A stretch of DNA of 10,141 nucleotides from NCBI GenBank assembly GCA_013203855.1, contig JABMPG010000146.1:1-10141 (forward strand), given 5' to 3'. The notes under the pieces are model-generated. The model worked only from the letters and a program-made list of their open reading frames with translations, was not told where the DNA came from and ran no database searches. The translations under genes and the position numbers were made by a program. The DNA is from a bacterium. GTDB lineage: Bacteria > Sumerlaeota > Sumerlaeia > UBA8349. Below, piece after piece: positions 6,303 through 10,141 of the stretch; positions within the stretch are counted from its first letter, which is position 1, and every line of letters begins with the position of its first letter.

Positions 6303-7745
6303 TCAACCCCTGAGTTTTCTGAAAAGACGCCCTAGAATTCCGGGTCTGCGGACGGGAACAATCGCACCGGAGGCCCGTTCGAGGGAGCGTCTCCACTCCC
6401 GGAAACGCCGGTGGGCGAGGGGATTGTTGGGCACGGCGAAAGGGACATCCCGGGGCGTTTCGCGCTGAACGTCCGGCGCTCGGACAGGACTGCGCGCCCA
6501 ATTCATCATAGGCTCGAAAAGCCGGCCGGGCAGGTAGTTTTCGAGCAGATAAAGCCGCGCCTTCTCCGTTCGGGACCCCTTCTCATCGATCGGACTGCTG
6601 GCGAGCCGCACAAGCGCGTCCGCCATCGCCTCGGCGTCGCCGGCGGGAAAAGTGTCGATCAATTTCCGAGACGCCAGGTCTTGGGTGAGTTCGCAAACAT
6701 TGGTCGAGACGACAGGCAGGCCCGCGCAGATCCAGTCGATCACGCGGTTTCGGGTTCCCAGTTCGCCTTCGAGTTTGCAACGCTCGCAGTTGATGCCCAC
6801 GTCGGCCTCGAGATAATAGTCCGGCACATCCCGGGTCTCGACCCAGCCCGAAAAATGAAAGCGGTCGACAAAATGCGAGGCTTGGATTCGTTCCTGGAAG
6901 CGTTCAAAGGTTCGGTTGTCGTGTCCCGCTATGGCGCCGCCCGTCGAGACAAACCGGAGGCGGGGCTCGCGCTCCATGGCCCGGAGAAGTCCGTCGGCCA
7001 AGGTGAGGGGGTCCGCCCAGGTGTTGTATCCACCGGTCCAGAGCACGACGAAGGCATCGTCGGGAACGTCCTTCCCACGAAAGGCGGAACCTGTCTTCTC
7101 GAATTTCGGGAAGAGAACCGCCGGGGGCAGGGAGGAGACAAGATCGATCCCGTCGGTCCAGCGGTTCAGCCTGCCACAGGCGCCCATTTCGCCGAGGATG
7201 GCAAAGCGTTGGGCCTGGCTGCAACCGGACAGGTGGTCCGCCCGCAGCAGGGGCGCAAGAATGTAGTCCCACTGGTCGGCAAGTCCCTCATCCGACTCGA
7301 GGGCGTAGGCCATGCTCTGTCGCTCGGCCATGGGATGTCCGAAGAAATCGCACCACAGGGGCTTGTCCCCGACGACCCGGGCGCAAGCGTCGTTCATGAC
7401 GTCTGTGGTCGAAACGACAGCGTCGTAGGCTGCCTCGGCGAGACATCGCTTAACCAGGCGTACGGGATGATCGGCATCGATCCGTCGGGGCCGAGAGAAG
7501 ACCTCGAGCGCTCCGCATTCGCCCGAAGCGTCGAGTGACAACTCGTGGAGGCGCCCCTCACCACCGGAGACGGCCTTTCCGAATTCGACCTCGAGGAGGT
7601 CCACCCGACAGCCCGCCTCGAGCAGCGCACGCCCGAAGCCCCAGACTCGCAGGCCCGGGGCATAGAGACGATCCGGATTCCCCAAGGGAACCGGTCCTAC
7701 GCCGCAAAGCAGGATTCGCCGGAGATTATTGATCGTACTTGTCAT
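6303..7745 (-). CDS. Glycosyltransferase, GT-B fold (GT4-like)
   Basis: The 480-residue protein should transfer a sugar from a nucleotide donor during surface glycan assembly at the cytoplasmic face. The N-terminal half carries a Rossmann start (ILLCGVGPVPLGNPDRLYAP) and an acceptor-side pattern ending near residue 180. The C-terminal donor domain begins at about 231 with FVVLWTGGYNTWADPLTL, followed by FVSTGGAIAGHD (265-276), FHFSGWVETRDVPDYYLEAD (296-315) and GTRNRVIDWICAGLPVVST (330-348), where GT4 enzymes have their EX7E helix; here the usual second Glu is not evident. The C-terminus is basic (last 12 residues GILGRLFRKLRG) and could form a membrane-binding amphipathic helix. The start at 7745 is chosen for a GAGG 8 nt upstream; a start at 7781 would add 12 residues without a binding site. 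It converges on rsmG with 3 nt between stops and diverges from the dprA-like gene. The substrate is unknown. Confidence 0.85.
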   Translation of the reverse strand: MTSTINNLRRILLCGVGPVPLGNPDRLYAPGLRVWGFGRALLEAGCRVDLLEVEFGKAVSGGEGRLHELSLDASGECGALEVFSRPRRIDADHPVRLVKRCLAEAAYDAVVSTTDVMNDACARVVGDKPLWCDFFGHPMAERQSMAYALESDEGLADQWDYILAPLLRADHLSGCSQAQRFAILGEMGACGRLNRWTDGIDLVSSLPPAVLFPKFEKTGSAFRGKDVPDDAFVVLWTGGYNTWADPLTLADGLLRAMEREPRLRFVSTGGAIAGHDNRTFERFQERIQASHFVDRFHFSGWVETRDVPDYYLEADVGINCERCKLEGELGTRNRVIDWICAGLPVVSTNVCELTQDLASRKLIDTFPAGDAEAMADALVRLASSPIDEKGSRTEKARLYLLENYLPGRLFEPMMNWARSPVRAPDVQRETPRDVPFAVPNNPLAHRRFREWRRSLERASGAIVPVRRPGILGRLFRKLRG

Positions 7746-7753
7746 TAATGGGG

Positions 7754-7757
7754 CCTC
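7754..7757 (-). promoter_or_regulatory. Shine-Dalgarno GAGG of the minus-strand glycosyltransferase
   Basis: On the minus strand GTGAGG ends 8 nt before the ATG at 7745-7743. No comparable site precedes the upstream in-frame ATG at 7781, so the shorter protein is preferred. Confidence 0.5.
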
Positions 7758-7771
7758 ACGCCAGTCGCGGC

Positions 7772-7800
7772 ATATTGACACAGGCGTCCGATCTTTTCAA
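7772..7800 (-). promoter_or_regulatory. Candidate promoter for the minus-strand glycosyltransferase
   Basis: On the minus strand TTGAAA (7800-7795) and CAATAT (7777-7772) are 17 nt apart. The -35 matches five of six consensus bases and the -10 only three of six, but a TG one base upstream of the -10 (TGTCAATAT) gives the extended -10 form. The start point would fall about 20 nt before the ATG at 7745. On the plus strand a perfect TTGACA (7775-7780) overlaps this site, but no -10 box is visible at the right distance for the dprA-like gene. Confidence 0.32.
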
Positions 7801-7869
7801 GACCGGGAAAGGCCTTGCATTCGTGGGGTCTGATTTCGGATCATGCAGGGGGCCGTTTTGAGCCCACGC

Positions 7870-7873
7870 GAGG
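7870..7873 (+). promoter_or_regulatory. Shine-Dalgarno GAGG of the dprA-like gene
   Basis: GCGAGG ends 7 nt before the ATG at 7881, an ideal distance. This sets the start there and not at the in-frame ATG at 7815, which would add 22 residues without family similarity. Confidence 0.6.
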
Positions 7874-7880
7874 TTTGTCG

Positions 7881-9089
7881 ATGAATGAAAACTCCGTCTT
7901 CTGGTTCACCCTCTCCTTCTGTTCCGATCTGACTACCTCGGAGACGCACGAGGTAGTGGAACTGTGGCGTCGTAATAATAGCGGGGATCTTCGGGGGATC
8001 TTCGAGGCGGATGAGGAAACGCTGGCTGAAGCGGGTATCTCTCCTCGTCTGATCTCGGGCGTGTCCCGGGCCCGGGGGAAGGCCGAGATGTCGGCCCGCG
8101 CACTGGAACCATGCCGTCGGGCGGGAATCAACGTCGTCCCGGCCGACTCGCCGGAGTATCCCAGCCATCTCGCCGCCACCTTCGGGCAATCCCGGCCGCC
8201 GCTCCTTTTCGGTGCTGGAGAGGTGACCCTTTTTAATGAGCCAGCCGTGGCGATGATCGGAGCGAGACGGGCCTCGGACAATACGCTGTCTTTTACGGGG
8301 GAACTGGCACGGGCCGTCGCATCCGCCGGCCTGGGAGTGGTGAGCGGTTTCGCCGAGGGAGTAGACCGGGCGGCCACGTTCGCGGCGTTGGAGTCGGGCG
8401 GACGAAGCGTTCAGATTCTGGCCCAGGGACTTCTGACGTTCAAGGGAGGGGACGCCTCCGTTGGGGAATTCATCGAGGAGGGCAACCTGCTGATCGCGAG
8501 CGCCTTTCCGCCTCGGTCGCCTTGGGGCGCACGGCTCGCCCTTCAGCGCAACGGTTTCATTACGGGCATGGCGCGCGATGTTCTGGTCTCTCAGGCAGGC
8601 ACTTCGGGAGGCACTTGGGAGGCTTCGCGGACGGCGCTTCGACAGGGGAAGCGGGTCTGGGTGAGAATGCATCCCGAGAGCGGCCCGGGCCCGGCGGCCC
8701 TCGTCAAACTCGGTGCCCATCCCATACCGGCCCGCGAGAATTGGCGCGACTGGATCGCGGAGCTGACGGACCGGGCATCGGCGAGAGAGAACGGACAGGG
8801 ATCGGCCTGGTCGGAGAGCGACGCGGTCGATCTCCTGCAGTCCGGCACGCCAAGCGCGATCCATGACGCCACGGGGCTCACGGGAAGCGTATTGCTGCGT
8901 CTGATGGAGGCAAGGGAGCATAGACCGTTTCATCACCTGCGAGACATAGAAGGCGTACGCGGGCTGGGGCCGGGCACGGTGGAGGAGATTGCCACGGCTT
9001 TCGGGCTGCCGACGCCTCCTGAAGAGCCGGGGCAGATGTCGCTTTTCCCCGAACTCGAGGAGTACGAGAAGAAGGAAAGTGACTCTTAG
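7881..9089 (+). CDS. dprA: DprA/Smf-like DNA-processing protein, divergent C-terminus
   Basis: DprA binds incoming single-stranded DNA and loads RecA during natural transformation; many non-competent bacteria also carry it. This 402-residue protein has the N-terminal helical region (about 20-65), then a Rossmann-like core: YPSHL (93-97), PPLLFGAGE (106-114), AMIGARRAS (124-132), VVSGFAEGVDRAATFAAL (153-170; compare SGLARGID..AH..AL), GGRSVQILAQGL (173-184), ALQRNGFITGMA (220-231; compare FP.RNRIIAGLS) and QAGTSGGTWEASRTAL (238-253; compare SGSL.TA..AL). The order and spacing fit DprA, but several usual positions differ, including Thr for the His of the AH pair. The C-terminus carries a helix-hairpin-helix-like IEGVRGLGPGTVEEI (356-370) and an acidic tail with QMSLF (385-389), which matches sliding-clamp-binding peptides. 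The next gene starts 10 nt after its stop. A more distant Rossmann-fold relative of DprA remains possible. Confidence 0.8.
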   Translation: MNENSVFWFTLSFCSDLTTSETHEVVELWRRNNSGDLRGIFEADEETLAEAGISPRLISGVSRARGKAEMSARALEPCRRAGINVVPADSPEYPSHLAATFGQSRPPLLFGAGEVTLFNEPAVAMIGARRASDNTLSFTGELARAVASAGLGVVSGFAEGVDRAATFAALESGGRSVQILAQGLLTFKGGDASVGEFIEEGNLLIASAFPPRSPWGARLALQRNGFITGMARDVLVSQAGTSGGTWEASRTALRQGKRVWVRMHPESGPGPAALVKLGAHPIPARENWRDWIAELTDRASARENGQGSAWSESDAVDLLQSGTPSAIHDATGLTGSVLLRLMEAREHRPFHHLRDIEGVRGLGPGTVEEIATAFGLPTPPEEPGQMSLFPELEEYEKKESDS

Positions 9090-9091
9090 GA
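9088..9091 (+). promoter_or_regulatory. Shine-Dalgarno AGGA of the last glycosyltransferase, overlapping the dprA stop
   Basis: The TAG stop at 9087-9089 overlaps AGGA (9088-9091), which lies 8 nt before the ATG at 9100. The two genes are therefore probably translationally coupled and in one transcript. Confidence 0.55.
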
Positions 9092-9099
9092 AACACACT

Positions 9100-10141
9100 A
9101 TGACGCCCCGCACGATCCTCTATATCTCCCCCAGTTCCAGGCTCCTCGGCGCGAGGCGGTCGCTGCTTCAACTGGTGACCAACCTGGATCCGGACCGCTA
9201 TCGGCCCATCGTGGCCACCAAACCGGAGGGGGACCTGGTGACGGCGTTGCGCGACGCGGGGTTCCCGGTTCGGCCTCTGTTCATGGGCGAGTGGAGAAAG
9301 GCGAAATACTTTCTCAGTCGGAGATCGCGCATCCGAGAACTGGCGGCCATAGCGCGGGACTCCCAAGTCGCCCTGATTCATGCCAACGAATTCCATTCCA
9401 ATCCTTATGCCATCCGCGCCGCGAGAAAAGCCGGAAACCTGCCGGTTATCACACACATGCGTCTTTCGATCACACCGCGTCGGATCGAGAAGTACGAACT
9501 GGCCCGCGCGCGGCGGATCGTCTGCGTGTCCCGCGCCGCCTCGGAGGATTTCGCCGTCTGGCCCGACCGAGAACAACGAGTTGAAGTGGTCTATAACGGC
9601 GTCGATCTCGATCAGTTCAGGCGGCGCCACACCCGCGAGCAGAGCCGGTTGAGCCTGCGGCTGGGCGCGGATTGCTTCGTGGCGGCCCAGTTTGGGCTCA
9701 TCAGCCCCCGAAAGCGACCTCATCTCCTGCTGAAGGCGGCGACTCTCCTGCGCCAGTCTCTCGGCTCCCCCCACGATTTCTGCATCCTTCTCGTGGGAAG
9801 TCCGGGCAAGAGCGATCTCGACTACGAGAAGGATCTGAAGGAAGCCGTGGCGAAGGAGGGGCTGCGGGACATCGTGCGGTTTGTCCCTTTCACGCCGGAC
9901 GTGGTGTGCCTGTACGAAGCTTGTGACGTGAACGTGCTGGTTTCGAACGACGAAGGTTTCGGCCGTACGATTATCGAGGCCGCAGCGCTGGGTATGCCGA
10001 GTGTAGGCGCGAATGTGGGCGGGATTCCGGAACTCATCGAGAATGGGAAGACGGGTTTTCTCATTGACGCCGACGATGATGGGACGAGCCTCGCCGATCG
10101 CCTCCAGTCGCTGGCGGGCGATCCCGCGCGGCGGATCGAAA
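9100..10141 (+). CDS. GT4-family glycosyltransferase (cut by window end)
   Basis: An open frame of 347 codons from the ATG at 9100 reaches the right edge; probably only some tens of C-terminal residues are missing, judging by typical GT4 length. It should transfer a sugar from a nucleotide-sugar donor in cell-surface glycan or lipid-glycan assembly on the cytoplasmic side. The N-terminal acceptor domain starts ILYISPSSRLLGARRSLLQL, where the usual glycine pair is replaced by LLGARR. The linker motif VVYNGVDLDQF is at 163-173. The donor domain has GLISPRKRPHLLLKAA (209-224), FVPFTPDVVCLYEACDV (271-287 region) and a textbook EX7E motif, EGFGRTIIE, with Glu285 and Glu293, followed by ALGMPSVGANVGGIPELI. 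It differs clearly in sequence from the minus-strand glycosyltransferase at 6303-7745, so the two are not recent duplicates. Donor and acceptor cannot be inferred. Confidence 0.9.
   Translation, partial: MTPRTILYISPSSRLLGARRSLLQLVTNLDPDRYRPIVATKPEGDLVTALRDAGFPVRPLFMGEWRKAKYFLSRRSRIRELAAIARDSQVALIHANEFHSNPYAIRAARKAGNLPVITHMRLSITPRRIEKYELARARRIVCVSRAASEDFAVWPDREQRVEVVYNGVDLDQFRRRHTREQSRLSLRLGADCFVAAQFGLISPRKRPHLLLKAATLLRQSLGSPHDFCILLVGSPGKSDLDYEKDLKEAVAKEGLRDIVRFVPFTPDVVCLYEACDVNVLVSNDEGFGRTIIEAAALGMPSVGANVGGIPELIENGKTGFLIDADDDGTSLADRLQSLAGDPARRIE

Noticed and set aside
6411..7538. 375-codon plus-strand open frame within the glycosyltransferase gene
   Set aside because: It is antisense to a protein with recognisable GT-B motifs; its own translation shows no family pattern.
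7775..7780. Perfect TTGACA on the plus strand as the promoter of the dprA-like gene
   Set aside because: The bases 15-19 nt downstream do not resemble TATAAT, and the same bases fit the minus-strand candidate promoter better.
7797..9113. 438-codon minus-strand open frame opposite the dprA-like gene
   Set aside because: It is an Arg/Pro-rich antisense shadow; the plus strand carries the DprA motifs.

Overview
The window is GC-rich, densely packed bacterial chromosome. It holds seven protein genes (two cut by the window edges) and one gene-poor stretch of about 920 bp. No rRNA, tRNA, CRISPR array, intact insertion sequence or phage gene is visible. The mix of an FHA-GAF-adenylate cyclase, an ArgC with a variant active-site motif and diverged glycosyltransferases suggests a free-living Gram-negative-type bacterium, perhaps from an under-sampled phylum (Sumerlaeota-, Hydrogenedentota- or Planctomycetota-like). 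That placement is an impression and was not computed.

Left region (1-1506): the 5' part of a membrane-anchored sensor gene runs leftwards out of the window from 583. It is followed by about 920 bp with no convincing intact gene. On the minus strand of this stretch, around 1087-1312, lies what looks like the decayed N-terminal end of an IS4-type transposase. The rest looks like degraded or repeat-like intergenic DNA.

Central region (1507-6299, all plus strand): argC (arginine biosynthesis) is followed after 37 nt by a membrane-anchored SGNH/GDSL hydrolase. A 94-nt gap with a plausible sigma70-type promoter precedes a three-domain signalling protein (FHA, GAF, class III cyclase). Its stop codon overlaps the Shine-Dalgarno of rsmG, the 16S rRNA m7G methyltransferase gene. 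argC and the hydrolase are probably one transcript, and the cyclase and rsmG another.

Right region (6303-10141): a minus-strand GT-B glycosyltransferase converges on rsmG with only 3 nt between the stop codons. It diverges from a plus-strand pair, a DprA-like DNA-processing protein and a second GT4-type glycosyltransferase cut by the window end. The DprA-like protein has an unusual C-terminus: a helix-hairpin-helix-like segment followed by a QMSLF peptide that matches the bacterial sliding-clamp-binding consensus. Two different glycosyltransferases flanking dprA suggest that a surface-polysaccharide locus begins here and continues to the right.

I do not see a clearly new multi-gene system. 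The best leads are the possible clamp-tethered DprA variant, the FHA cyclase with two candidate phospho-threonine peptides in its linker, and the decayed mobile-element remnant.
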